From positions 233,367 through 297,366 of the forward strand of contig NZ_CANMAO010000002.1 in the NCBI RefSeq assembly GCF_947495845.1: 64,000 nucleotides of DNA, given 5' to 3'. This DNA is from an uncultured Endozoicomonas sp. Its GTDB lineage: Bacteria > Pseudomonadota > Gammaproteobacteria > Pseudomonadales > Endozoicomonadaceae. The notes beneath the pieces are model-generated. The model was given only the letters and a program-made list of their open reading frames with translations, did no database searches and was not told where the DNA came from. The translations under genes and the position numbers were made by a program. Numbering within the stretch: the first letter of the stretch is position 1; every line of letters begins with the position of its first letter. Positions 1 to 8,459 of the stretch are shown one piece after another.

Positions 1-1697
1 TCACTGATGGCTCGCTCCATGGAACCCGTGATTCGGTCACCATACAAAATCGCCCGACCATTAATGTTTCGCGCAGCACGGCCAATGGTCTGAATCAAAG
101 ATCGCTCTGAACGCAGAAACCCTTCCTTATCGGCATCAAGAATGGTGACCAATGATACCTCGGGCATATCCAGCCCTTCCCGCAGCAGGTTGATACCCAC
201 AAGCACATCAAAGGTTCCGATGCGCAAATCACGAATGATTTCCACTCGTTCAACCGTATCGATATCAGAATGCAGATAACGAACCCTGATCCCTTGCTCA
301 TGGAGAAACTCTGTTAAGTCTTCCGCCATCCGCTTGGTCATCACGGTCACCAGCACCCGCTCTTCTTTCGCCACCGTTTTATGAATTTCCATCACCAGGT
401 CATCCACCTGTGTGGTAGCCGAGCGCACTTCAATTTCCGGATCCACCAATCCAGTTGGGCGAACCACTTGCTCCGCTATCTGATCCTGATGCTCTTCTTC
501 GTATTTTCCCGGCGTGGCGGAAACGAAAATCGTCTGCGGTCGTCGTGCTTCCCATTCTTCAAACTTCATGGGCCGGTTATCCAGCGCCGATGGAAGACGA
601 AAGCCGTATTCCACCAGGGTTTCTTTTCGGGAGCGGTCACCTTTGTACATGGCGCCAATTTGCGGCACCGTGACATGGGATTCATCAATGACCAACAAGG
701 CATTGTCAGGAATATAATCAAACAACGTCGGCGGCGCTTCACCGGGTTTATTGCCGGACAAATAGCGCGAATAGTTTTCGATACCGTTGCAGTAACCCAG
801 CTCAATCATCATTTCCAGATCATATTGCGTCCGCTGCTCTAAACGTTGCGCTTCAACCAGCTTGTTATTATCTCGCAATTGCTGCAGGCGATCTTTCAAC
901 TCCACCTTGATGGACTCTGTTGCATCAATAATGGTTTGTCGGGGCGTGACATAATGCGTCTTTGGATAAATGGTGGCCCTTGGTAGTTTTCGAAACACCT
1001 CACCGGTTAACGGATCAAACTCGCTAATGGATTCCAGCTCATCATCAAACAACTCCAGTCGTATGGCCTCTTTTTCCGATTCTGCCGGAAAAACATCAAT
1101 CACATCACCACGGACCCGATAAGTGGCGCGGCGAAAATCCGCATCATTACGAGTGTATTGAAGCTCTGCCAGCCGACGCAATATGGTCCGCTGATCAACA
1201 CGATCACCACGGTCCAGATGCATCATCATTTTCAAATAGGATTGCGGATCACCCAGACCGTAAATAGCAGACACTGTCGCAACAATAATGGCGTCCTCGC
1301 GCTCCATTAATGCCTTAGTCGCAGAAAGCCGCATCTGTTCAATATGCTCGTTTATTGATGCATCTTTCTCAATGAATGTATCGGATGTGGGTACGTAGGC
1401 TTCTGGCTGATAGTAATCGTAGTAAGAAACAAAATACTCCACCGAGTTATTGGGAAAGAACTCTTTAAACTCACCATACAACTGCGCTGCGAGGGTTTTA
1501 TTATGCGCCATGATGATGGTGGGGCGTTGAATGCTCTCAATGACATTGGCAATGGTAAACGTCTTACCGGAACCCGTTACCCCCAGCAGCGTCTGACAAG
1601 CCAGGCCAGACTCAATGCCAGAAACCAACTGTTTAATGGCAACAGGCTGGTCACCAGCAGGACTGAAACGGGATGACACTTTGAACAATCGACTCAT
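1..1697 (-). CDS. uvrB: UvrABC excinuclease subunit B (partial, 3' end outside window)
   Basis: UvrB is the helicase-like damage-verification subunit of cytoplasmic nucleotide excision repair; it is loaded by UvrA and then recruits UvrC. The protein starts [18 protein letters not shown] at the ATG at 1697, in line with known UvrB N-termini. The Walker A loop GVTGSGKT follows about 35 residues in. The reading frame stays open to base 1 and ends in the C-terminal helicase motif VI region ([18 protein letters not shown]). About 565 codons are present; the family is about 670 residues, so roughly 100 C-terminal residues, including the UvrC-binding UVR motif, lie to the left. It is divergent from the aminotransferase gene at 2145. 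No SOS box was identified with confidence. Confidence 0.97.
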   Translation of the reverse strand, partial: MSRLFKVSSRFSPAGDQPVAIKQLVSGIESGLACQTLLGVTGSGKTFTIANVIESIQRPTIIMAHNKTLAAQLYGEFKEFFPNNSVEYFVSYYDYYQPEAYVPTSDTFIEKDASINEHIEQMRLSATKALMEREDAIIVATVSAIYGLGDPQSYLKMMMHLDRGDRVDQRTILRRLAELQYTRNDADFRRATYRVRGDVIDVFPAESEKEAIRLELFDDELESISEFDPLTGEVFRKLPRATIYPKTHYVTPRQTIIDATESIKVELKDRLQQLRDNNKLVEAQRLEQRTQYDLEMMIELGYCNGIENYSRYLSGNKPGEAPPTLFDYIPDNALLVIDESHVTVPQIGAMYKGDRSRKETLVEYGFRLPSALDNRPMKFEEWEARRPQTIFVSATPGKYEEEHQDQIAEQVVRPTGLVDPEIEVRSATTQVDDLVMEIHKTVAKEERVLVTVMTKRMAEDLTEFLHEQGIRVRYLHSDIDTVERVEIIRDLRIGTFDVLVGINLLREGLDMPEVSLVTILDADKEGFLRSERSLIQTIGRAARNINGRAILYGDRITGSMERAIS

Positions 1698-1905
1698 GCG
1701 ACTTTTTCCAGTAAGACCAATGCTATTTACAGTTCAATTTACAATTCGATTTACTAACTGTAACGGATAAACGGATAGGAACAGAACAGCGGATTGTGTA
1801 TGATGCCAACTGTGCTCTGATAACGGTTATTAACTAACTGACACCGTCATTCTACAGTGAACAGTAGATAATTTCCCAAGCACTTTGATGCCTGTATTGA
1901 TAATT

Positions 1906-2082
1906 ATACAAATGGCGTTTTTAAATTTTGGAACGAGCAAGTTATTTTGGACGACTGGGCAATACCCGAGGGCATAAAGGCGAAGAGACGAGTCATAGCC
2001 TTAGCTATGGCGAGGAGCTTCAACGCAGATCCAGTCGATCAAAATAGCTGCGCAGCCCATAATTTAAAAACAGAGTTGGTAT
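1906..2082. mobile_element. MITE-like repeat, family A, copy 1 (177 bp)
   Basis: A palindromic interspersed repeat lies between uvrB and the aminotransferase gene. It is the most diverged of four copies in the window (others at 34961, 36599, 57972). The left end reads ATACAAATGGCG instead of ATACCAATGTCG, and the right end GAGTTGGTAT instead of GAATTGGTAT. The core block with GAAGAGACGAGTCATAGCC and the CCAGTCG segment of the right arm are conserved. It carries the left half (ACCCGAGGGCATAAAGG) of the optional inner stem but not the right half. It codes for nothing. A non-autonomous transposable element is inferred from the terminal inverted repeats and dispersal. Confidence 0.75.
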
Positions 2083-2144
2083 TCAAGTCACGGGCATCCA
2101 CAAACTTCCCACGGCTATCATAATCAGGTAATAACGAGGCAATC

Positions 2145-3320
2145 GTGACTAGTCCATCTCATCGTGTGCAAATGGTAAAACCATCCCCCACTCTGGCCGT
2201 GACTACCAAAGCAGCAGAATTGAGAGCTGCCGGACATGACATTATTGGCCTGGGCGCCGGTGAACCCGATTTCGACACACCTGAACACATCAAAGCGGCA
2301 GCGGTAAAAGCCATTGCCGACGGCAAAACCAAATACACCGCAGTGGATGGCACTGCCGAGCTGAAAAAGGCCATTATCGATAAATTCCAGCGCGATAATA
2401 ATCTGACTTACTCGCCTACGCAGATTCTGGTATCCAGTGGCGGCAAACAGAGCTTTTTCAATCTGGCACTGGCGCTACTGAATAAAGGCGACGAGGTTAT
2501 TATTCCTGCACCATATTGGGTGTCTTACCCCGATATGGTGTTGATTGCCGAAGGGGTTCCGGTCATTGTTGAAGCCGGCCTTGAAAACCGTTTCAAAATC
2601 ACCCCGGAACAACTGGCAGCCGCCATTACCGAGAAAACCAAACTGGTGGTACTGAACAGTCCATCGAATCCGACAGGAACAGCATACAGCCGCAAGGAAC
2701 TGGAAGCTCTGGCAGAGGTTTTGAAGAAGCATCCGGATATTCTGATCGCCACTGACGATATGTATGAGCACATCCTCTGGACCGAAGAATCGTTCTGCAA
2801 CATTCTCATGGCCTGCCCTGAGCTCTACGATCGCACCATTGTCCTGAATGGCGTTTCCAAAGCGTACTCCATGACAGGGTGGCGTATTGGCTATGCCGGT
2901 GGCCCCGAGTGGCTGATTAAGAACATGAAAAAAATCCAGTCTCAGAGCACTTCAAACCCTTGCTCCATTGCACAAGCCGCTGCCGTTGAAGCATTGAATG
3001 GCCCGCAAGACTGCATCAAAGAAATGCTGACCGTATTTAAAAAGCGCCATGACTATGTGGTGGGTCGCTTGAATCAATTACCTGGCGTCAGCGCTATTGA
3101 AGGGGACGGCACTTTTTATGCGTTTGCCGACTTCAGCGGCGCTATGAAAACACTAGGATTTGAAAAGGACACCGACCTTGCGGCACTGCTTCTCGAAAAA
3201 GGCGTCGCTCTGGTTCCGGGTTCAGCTTTTGGCTCCAATGGCTGCATGAGACTCTCCTTTGCAACCAGTGATGAAGCCCTGGAGAAAGCACTGGATCGCA
3301 TTCAAAACGCGCTTTCCTGA
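2145..3320 (+). CDS. Pyridoxal-phosphate aminotransferase, class I (aspartate/aromatic type)
   Basis: Fold-type I PLP aminotransferase of 391 residues, most like the bacterial Ib aspartate aminotransferases (AspC/AatA-like). These exchange the amino group between aspartate and 2-oxoglutarate and often also accept aromatic substrates. Visible landmarks: the GLGAGEPDFDTPEHI N-terminal motif, NSPSNPTG, the PLP-lysine region GVSKAYSMTGWRIGYAGG, and a C-terminal arginine in MRLSFATS. The start is a GTG preceded by GAGG five to six bases upstream. P. aeruginosa has the same order, an aminotransferase beside uvrB and followed by tRNA-Asn. Exact substrate preference cannot be read from sequence. Confidence 0.93.
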   Translation: MTSPSHRVQMVKPSPTLAVTTKAAELRAAGHDIIGLGAGEPDFDTPEHIKAAAVKAIADGKTKYTAVDGTAELKKAIIDKFQRDNNLTYSPTQILVSSGGKQSFFNLALALLNKGDEVIIPAPYWVSYPDMVLIAEGVPVIVEAGLENRFKITPEQLAAAITEKTKLVVLNSPSNPTGTAYSRKELEALAEVLKKHPDILIATDDMYEHILWTEESFCNILMACPELYDRTIVLNGVSKAYSMTGWRIGYAGGPEWLIKNMKKIQSQSTSNPCSIAQAAAVEALNGPQDCIKEMLTVFKKRHDYVVGRLNQLPGVSAIEGDGTFYAFADFSGAMKTLGFEKDTDLAALLLEKGVALVPGSAFGSNGCMRLSFATSDEALEKALDRIQNALS

Positions 3321-3336
3321 GGTAGAAAATGATCAT

Positions 3337-3368
3337 GGGCTGAGCGCCTGATTCCAGCGCTCAGTCCC
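3337..3368 (+). terminator. Hairpin after the aminotransferase gene
   Basis: GGGCTGAGCGC and GCGCTCAGTCCC form a long stem 17 bp after the stop codon. No T-run follows, so intrinsic termination is uncertain; it may instead stabilise the mRNA 3' end. Confidence 0.45.
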
Positions 3369-3413
3369 TTGACAGCCAACACAAGGAAGGTATTATTGAT
3401 TCACCCACCTTGA

Positions 3414-3489
3414 TCCCCGATAGCTCAGTTGGTAGAGCAAATGACTGTTAATCATTGGGTCGTTGGTTCGAGTCCAGCTCGGGGAGCCA
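3414..3489 (+). tRNA. tRNA-Asn (GTT)
   Basis: Complete cloverleaf of 76 nt including an encoded CCA. The acceptor stem TCCCCGA pairs with TCGGGGA, the D-arm is AGCTCAGTTGGTAGAGC, the anticodon loop is ACTGTTAAT with anticodon GTT, and the T-arm is GGTTCGAGTCC. Confidence 0.97.
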
Positions 3490-3540
3490 ATATACTTTTT
3501 CTCAGAATTTCCCCACACCTTTCAACACTTCTTCAGACTT

Positions 3541-4713
3541 TCACTCGCCTTCAAATCCTTGAATAGGCTGAACGGTTCCCCACTGGTGACAACGCGGGCA
3601 CTGCCAGTGCAATTGCTTACCCGAGAAACCACAAGATGAACACGAATACACTGGCTTAAGATCCACCAAACGGCCGGTGAGATTTTTTATGAGCACCAAA
3701 AGGTTTTCTGAAAACACCGCTTGATCAGAGTTGCGAAACGAGATCAACTCATTCAACCCGCGAAGCGTAGGGTGACGATTAAGCTGATCAGAAAGAAAAC
3801 GAATGGCCGCCTCTTCTCCAGACTCACTTTTCAATTGGTGCGTCATTGCTATAATGACCGCCGTTGCCGGCCGCTCATTCAGGCATCGTCCAAGAAAAGC
3901 AGTGTAGCTGCGCGAGCCACCGGAGTATTCAAACGCCTTTTGCATGACGGGCAAAGCAAGTGGCAGAAATCGAATATTTTGTGAGGATATTCGCTGCAGC
4001 ACCTTAATCGATTCTTTATAGCTACCTTCATCGAACTCCAGCTGCCCTAACATCAAGCTGGCTCTTACGCTATTTTTATCACGGCTAAAAGCCTGCCGAA
4101 TTAAACGACGAGCGGTCACACGGTCGTTTCCCTGAAGCGCAAGCTCAGATTGCTCACAATAGTAATGGGCGAGCAATACCGCGTATTGCTCGCCATGGGT
4201 TCGCCGTAATCGCTCAGCAACGTCAGCCGCTTTTGACCAGTCATTCTGCTGTTCATAAATCCGCAGCAACTGTTTTAAAGCCTGACTCTGGAACGCGTGC
4301 TCCTGTGATCCAAGATCCACAAGAATCGCCTCTGCCCTATCCAGTAAACCAGCGTAGGCGTAATTGGCAGAAAGCGCCAATTGAACCTGTAAGGACTGAG
4401 TTGAGGTAAGACTGGGACGAGCCAGAAGATCCTGATGAATTCGAATAGATTTTTCTACTTCACCACGCTTACTGAAAAGACTCCCAAGCGCCAGGTAGGT
4501 TTCCACCGTATCACTATTGAGATCAATGGCTTTGATAAACACATCAATCGCTTCTTCCGTCTGCTCATTGATCAAATAGTTGAGACCAGTGAAGTACTCT
4601 TGAGAAAGGCGACCACTGCCCTTGGCGGCACGCTTCTTCTGATCTCGCCAACCAAGAAAATAACCAATGACTATTGCCGCCAGAACGAGAGCCAGTAAAG
4701 CTACATCAGGCAT
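3541..4713 (-). CDS. lapB: LPS assembly protein LapB (TPR, rubredoxin-type metal site)
   Basis: LapB (YciM) is an inner-membrane-anchored cytoplasmic protein that controls LPS synthesis by presenting LpxC to FtsH and by coordinating LPS assembly. The 390-residue product matches the family length. Residues about 1-20 form a single N-terminal membrane helix (ALLALVLAAIVIGYFLGW). TPR-like helical repeats follow (for example EEAIDVFIKAIDLNSDTVE). The C-terminus has the paired CSSCG...CPRCH rubredoxin-like cluster needed for function in E. coli. The start overlaps the end of lapA by 8 bp, so the two are probably translationally coupled, in the same lapA-lapB order as E. coli. Confidence 0.95.
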   Translation of the reverse strand: MPDVALLALVLAAIVIGYFLGWRDQKKRAAKGSGRLSQEYFTGLNYLINEQTEEAIDVFIKAIDLNSDTVETYLALGSLFSKRGEVEKSIRIHQDLLARPSLTSTQSLQVQLALSANYAYAGLLDRAEAILVDLGSQEHAFQSQALKQLLRIYEQQNDWSKAADVAERLRRTHGEQYAVLLAHYYCEQSELALQGNDRVTARRLIRQAFSRDKNSVRASLMLGQLEFDEGSYKESIKVLQRISSQNIRFLPLALPVMQKAFEYSGGSRSYTAFLGRCLNERPATAVIIAMTHQLKSESGEEAAIRFLSDQLNRHPTLRGLNELISFRNSDQAVFSENLLVLIKNLTGRLVDLKPVYSCSSCGFSGKQLHWQCPRCHQWGTVQPIQGFEGE

Positions 4714-5053
4714 CCGTAATCCCTTTCAGGGCACTGCTACGAAGTTTATGAAGCTCGGTATCACGACGCTCCAGTTTTCTTTTCAAGCTGGCATTAGTAA
4801 GCCGGAGTCGTGTAACCAGAATCAGAGAAATAACCAGCCCGGCAAGACCACCAATCACAAATGGCACCAGAACCAGCGTAGAGGCACTAAAGGAAGGCAA
4901 GCTCATCCCGCCCAGTTCAAGAACTACCTGCTCAGTATTTGAAAGGGTAAAGTTAACAAAAAATACCAGTAGAACAACAAACAGCGCCAGCGTTAAGAGG
5001 CGCTTGATCCATACAAGGATGGTCGTAAAAATAGCCAACTTCACGTCCGCCAT
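4706..5053 (-). CDS. lapA: LPS assembly protein LapA (DUF1049 membrane protein)
   Basis: Small inner-membrane protein of 115 residues. Two hydrophobic segments (about residues 18-38 and 58-80) are followed by a basic/coiled tail (LKRKLERRDTELHKLRSS). LapA accompanies LapB at the LPS biosynthesis regulatory site. Sequence conservation in this family is low, so the call rests on length, topology and its position directly before lapB. The chosen ATG has no clear Shine-Dalgarno sequence and the N-terminus is longer than in E. coli LapA, so the true start may be further in. Confidence 0.85.
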   Translation of the reverse strand: MADVKLAIFTTILVWIKRLLTLALFVVLLVFFVNFTLSNTEQVVLELGGMSLPSFSASTLVLVPFVIGGLAGLVISLILVTRLRLTNASLKRKLERRDTELHKLRSSALKGITDA

Positions 5054-5154
5054 ACAGTCGAGTTTTTACGATAAACAGGCAGCACCGAGATTCTGTGCAA
5101 CCACATTCATGTTAGTGGGTCGATAATATACCGCTTAAGGCCGAATAGAACACC

Positions 5155-5460
5155 TTACGTTCTATCCAGCTCTCTCTGAAGACCAAGGTTCACCCGGTCT
5201 CTCAATTCCTTACCTGGCTTAAAGTGAGGAACGTGCTTGCTTTCCAGATTCACTGCCTCACCGGTTTTTGGGTTTCTTCCCACACGCGGTGCACGGTAAT
5301 GAAGGGAAAAGCTACCAAAACCTCTGATTTCAACCCGTTCACCCGTCGCCAGCGAATGCGACATCTGTTCAATAATAGCTTTTACTGCCAACTCAATGTC
5401 TTTAATAGAGAGTTGCGGTTGTAATACGGCAATCCGTTCAATCAATTCAGACCGGGTCAT
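5155..5460 (-). CDS. ihfB: Integration host factor subunit beta
   Basis: IHF-beta pairs with IHF-alpha to make the sequence-specific DNA-bending protein used in recombination, replication and sigma-54 promoters. The product begins [18 protein letters not shown] and contains the HU/IHF signature [23 protein letters not shown]. The DNA-bending arm and the family length (101 residues; about 94 in E. coli) fit. An in-frame ATG 8 codons upstream exists, but MTRSELIER matches the family N-terminus and has AAGGA upstream. The gene lies downstream of rpsA, as in E. coli and Pseudomonas. The rpsA terminator separates them, so ihfB probably has its own promoter. Confidence 0.96.
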   Translation of the reverse strand: MTRSELIERIAVLQPQLSIKDIELAVKAIIEQMSHSLATGERVEIRGFGSFSLHYRAPRVGRNPKTGEAVNLESKHVPHFKPGKELRDRVNLGLQRELDRT

Positions 5461-5621
5461 CTTCGTTTTTCCTTTCCCTGCCATTCCCGGAATGTCCCAG
5501 AGCCTCTGCTCTGCCAGACACCATACTCACCTACATCTACGTATAGACAAGTATTTCTACACTAGCTAACCCACAATAAGAAATCAAGCAACCCTTTGAT
5601 TCATCATCAAAAAAGCCAAAT

Positions 5622-5653
5622 CAAAAAAAACCGCAGGCATAATACCTGCGGTT
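5622..5653 (-). terminator. Rho-independent terminator of rpsA
   Basis: On the minus strand, CCGCAGG - 7 nt loop - CCTGCGG is followed by eight or more T residues, about 70 bp after the rpsA stop codon. A textbook intrinsic terminator. Confidence 0.9.
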
Positions 5654-5722
5654 TTATTCATTGAGGAACTGAGTCAGCCCCCAATATCAGAACAAGAGCA
5701 TCAACAAAAAGAAGTAATAGAA

Positions 5723-7402
5723 TTACTTGCTTTCCATCTGAGCTTTGATCAGATCACCGATAGTGGTCGGACCAGAAGTCTCTTCTTCAGTCTTAGAACG
5801 CAGCTCTTTCATCGCTACTTTCTCTTCAGCCTGGTCTTTCGCTTTGATAGACAGACTGATGTTGCGGTTCTTACGGTCAACGCTGATGATGCGAGCTTCT
5901 ACTTCTTCGCCTTCTTTCAGGACGTTAGTAGCGTCTTCTACGCGATCAACACTGATTTCAGAAGCCTTCAGAGTCGCCAGAACGTCTTCAGCCAGCTCTA
6001 CAACCGCAGCTTTGGCAGTGACTTCCTTAACGATACCTTTAACGATGGTGCCTTTTTCATTCAGAGCAGCATAGGTATTGAAAGGATCTTCAGACATCTG
6101 CTTGATACCCAGAGAGATACGCTCACGCTCAGCGTCGATCGCCAGGATAATCGCTTCAACTTCATCGCCCTTCTTGTAAGAACGAACAGCGTCTTCGCCA
6201 GTTTCGTTCCAGGAGATGTCAGACAGGTGTACCAGACCATCGATACCACCGTCCAGACCAATAAAGATACCGAAGTCAGTGATCGACTTGATCTTACCAG
6301 CCAGCTTGTCGCCCTTATTGAAGGAACCGGAGAAGTCTTCCCATGGATTAACTTTGCACTGCTTGATACCCAGAGAAATGCGACGACGCTCTTCATCGAT
6401 GTCCAGAACCTGAACTTCAACCTCATCACCCAGGTTAACAACCTTGGATGGGTGGATGTTCTTGTTGGTCCAATCCATTTCAGACACGTGCACCAGACCT
6501 TCAACACCTTCTTCCAGCTCAACGAAGCAGCCGTAGTCAGTCAGGTTGGTTACGCGGCCAGAGGCACGAGCACCTTCTGGGAAGCGCTTGGTGATCGCTA
6601 CCCATGGATCTTCGCCCAGCTGCTTCAGACCCAGAGACACACGATTGCGCTCACGGTCGAACTTCAGGACTTTAACGTTGATTTCGTCACCAACGTTGAC
6701 GATTTCGCCAGGATGCTTGATGCGCTTCCAAGCCATATCAGTGATGTGCAGCAGGCCGTCAACACCACCCAGATCAACGAATGCGCCGTAGTCAGTCAGG
6801 TTCTTAACGATACCCTTAACTTCGATGCCTTCCTGCAGGGTGCCCAGCAGCTGCTCGCGCTCAGCACTGTTTTCAGCTTCCAGAACGCTACGACGGGATA
6901 CAACCACGTTGTTGCGCTTCTGATCCAGCTTGATAACTTTGAATTCGAGTTCTTTGCCTTCCAGGTGCGCAGTATCGCGAACCGGACGAACGTCAACCAG
7001 AGAGCCTGGCAGGAACGCACGAATAGTTGCAACGTCAACGGTGAAACCACCTTTAACCTTACCACTGATAACACCTTTAACCACGTCTTCTGCTTCGAAG
7101 GCTTTTTCAAGCTCTTTCCAGGCTTCCATACGCTTGGCTTTTTCACGGGACAGACGGGTTTCACCGAAACCATCTTCAACCGCTTCAAGAGCAACCTGAA
7201 CTTCATCATCGATGGCGATAGTCAGTTCGCCATTGTCATCCAGAAACTGAGACTTAGGGATAACGCCTTCAGACTTCAGCCCAGCGTGAACAGTAACCCA
7301 ATCGCTGTCGATATCCACCACGATACCAGTAACGATGGCACCCGGCTTCATTTCAACTTCTTTTTGGCTCTCTTCAAAGAGATCTGCAAAACTCTCGATC
7401 AT
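5723..7402 (-). CDS. rpsA: 30S ribosomal protein S1
   Basis: Ribosomal protein S1 binds mRNA and helps initiation on structured or weak Shine-Dalgarno leaders; it acts on the 30S subunit. The 559-residue product (557 in E. coli) contains six S1 RNA-binding repeats, visible as recurring blocks such as [30 protein letters not shown] and [15 protein letters not shown], each ended by an [12 protein letters not shown] strand. The start [12 protein letters not shown] is typical of the family and has AGGA a few bases upstream. The cmk-rpsA-ihfB order is conserved in gammaproteobacteria. The 283 bp upstream contain no gene and probably hold the promoter and leader. Confidence 0.98.
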   Translation of the reverse strand: MIESFADLFEESQKEVEMKPGAIVTGIVVDIDSDWVTVHAGLKSEGVIPKSQFLDDNGELTIAIDDEVQVALEAVEDGFGETRLSREKAKRMEAWKELEKAFEAEDVVKGVISGKVKGGFTVDVATIRAFLPGSLVDVRPVRDTAHLEGKELEFKVIKLDQKRNNVVVSRRSVLEAENSAEREQLLGTLQEGIEVKGIVKNLTDYGAFVDLGGVDGLLHITDMAWKRIKHPGEIVNVGDEINVKVLKFDRERNRVSLGLKQLGEDPWVAITKRFPEGARASGRVTNLTDYGCFVELEEGVEGLVHVSEMDWTNKNIHPSKVVNLGDEVEVQVLDIDEERRRISLGIKQCKVNPWEDFSGSFNKGDKLAGKIKSITDFGIFIGLDGGIDGLVHLSDISWNETGEDAVRSYKKGDEVEAIILAIDAERERISLGIKQMSEDPFNTYAALNEKGTIVKGIVKEVTAKAAVVELAEDVLATLKASEISVDRVEDATNVLKEGEEVEARIISVDRKNRNISLSIKAKDQAEEKVAMKELRSKTEEETSGPTTIGDLIKAQMESK

Positions 7403-7685
7403 GTGTTTTCCTGTAGCATGGTACGCAGCAGCAAGGTAAAGGCCTTATCAGCCGGCTATAAAAAACCGGGTTTGCGACGATGCTTGTTTGTCATCCATAC
7501 CGCCAGCCAGTATGGGTTACTTAAATAAGGTCCGCATCAGCAGTGCTGGCTTGTCGACCGACACGAACCTGCAAAAAAAATGGCGCACAATGCACCGTTT
7601 ACAGCACCACTTGCACAGAAACATCTATAAAAGCAGTGTTTTATCAAAGCATTAATATGCGAGCAAAGGTGCTAATAAAAAATGC

Positions 7686-8378
7686 TTATAAAAGCCCTTT
7701 CAAACGCATTTGCTTCAGTATCTCGTTGAACACTTCATGAATGCTCATGCGGGTACTGTCAAGGACGATGGCATCATCGGCCGGTTTTAGTGGCGCTACA
7801 GTCCGTTGACTGTCTCGCTCATCCCGAGCCGTAATATCATCCAAAAGGCGATCAAAACTAGCATCAATCCCTTTTTGTTGCAACTGTTCAAACCGCCTTT
7901 TGGCACGTTCTTCTGCACTGGCGGTGAGAAACACTTTTAAAACCGCATCAGGAAATACGACAGTGCCCATGTCTCGGCCGTCCGCGACCAAACCCGGAGC
8001 TTCAGCAAAATCACGCTGCCGTTGCAACAAGGCACGACGAACACCAGGCAACGCCGCTACTTTGGAAGCCATTGCACCAACATCTTCTGTACGCAAACTG
8101 GCACCGACCTGCTCACCTTCCAGAACAATAACCAAGCCATCACGCTCTGATGGTAAAAACTGAACATCCAAATGACCCGCCAACACTTCCAGTGACGACT
8201 CATCGGAAAAATCCACACCGTGATTCAGAGCCGCAAGCGCGGTCAGACGATACAACGCACCGCTGTCCAGAAGCCCCCAACCAAGCTCTCTTGCCAGTAA
8301 AGCCGCAATGGTTCCTTTACCTGAACCACTGGGGCCGTCAATAGTGACCACCGCCACTGAAGTCTGAGACTCGCTCAT
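7686..8378 (-). CDS. cmk: Cytidylate kinase
   Basis: Phosphorylates CMP and dCMP with ATP in pyrimidine salvage and nucleotide supply. The 230-residue protein has the P-loop GPSGSGKGT near residue 15, the substrate-binding DSGALYRL motif, [15 protein letters not shown] and the lid arginines of the [10 protein letters not shown] helix. It sits between the tyrA/aroA fusion and rpsA, as in Pseudomonas, and may be co-transcribed with the upstream aromatic genes; only 81 bp separate them. Confidence 0.97.
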   Translation of the reverse strand: MSESQTSVAVVTIDGPSGSGKGTIAALLARELGWGLLDSGALYRLTALAALNHGVDFSDESSLEVLAGHLDVQFLPSERDGLVIVLEGEQVGASLRTEDVGAMASKVAALPGVRRALLQRQRDFAEAPGLVADGRDMGTVVFPDAVLKVFLTASAEERAKRRFEQLQQKGIDASFDRLLDDITARDERDSQRTVAPLKPADDAIVLDSTRMSIHEVFNEILKQMRLKGLL

Positions 8379-8459
8379 AGGTACCTATATTCCATGGAAT
8401 TAAGCGCTCTACTGCAGAACATAAAGCCCTGCATTATAAAAGACAGCTACAATCCTTGC

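Noticed and set aside
6227..7528. 433-codon plus-strand frame opposite rpsA
   Set aside because: It is the complement of the well-conserved rpsA gene, has no recognisable domain and extends only because of codon bias on the other strand.
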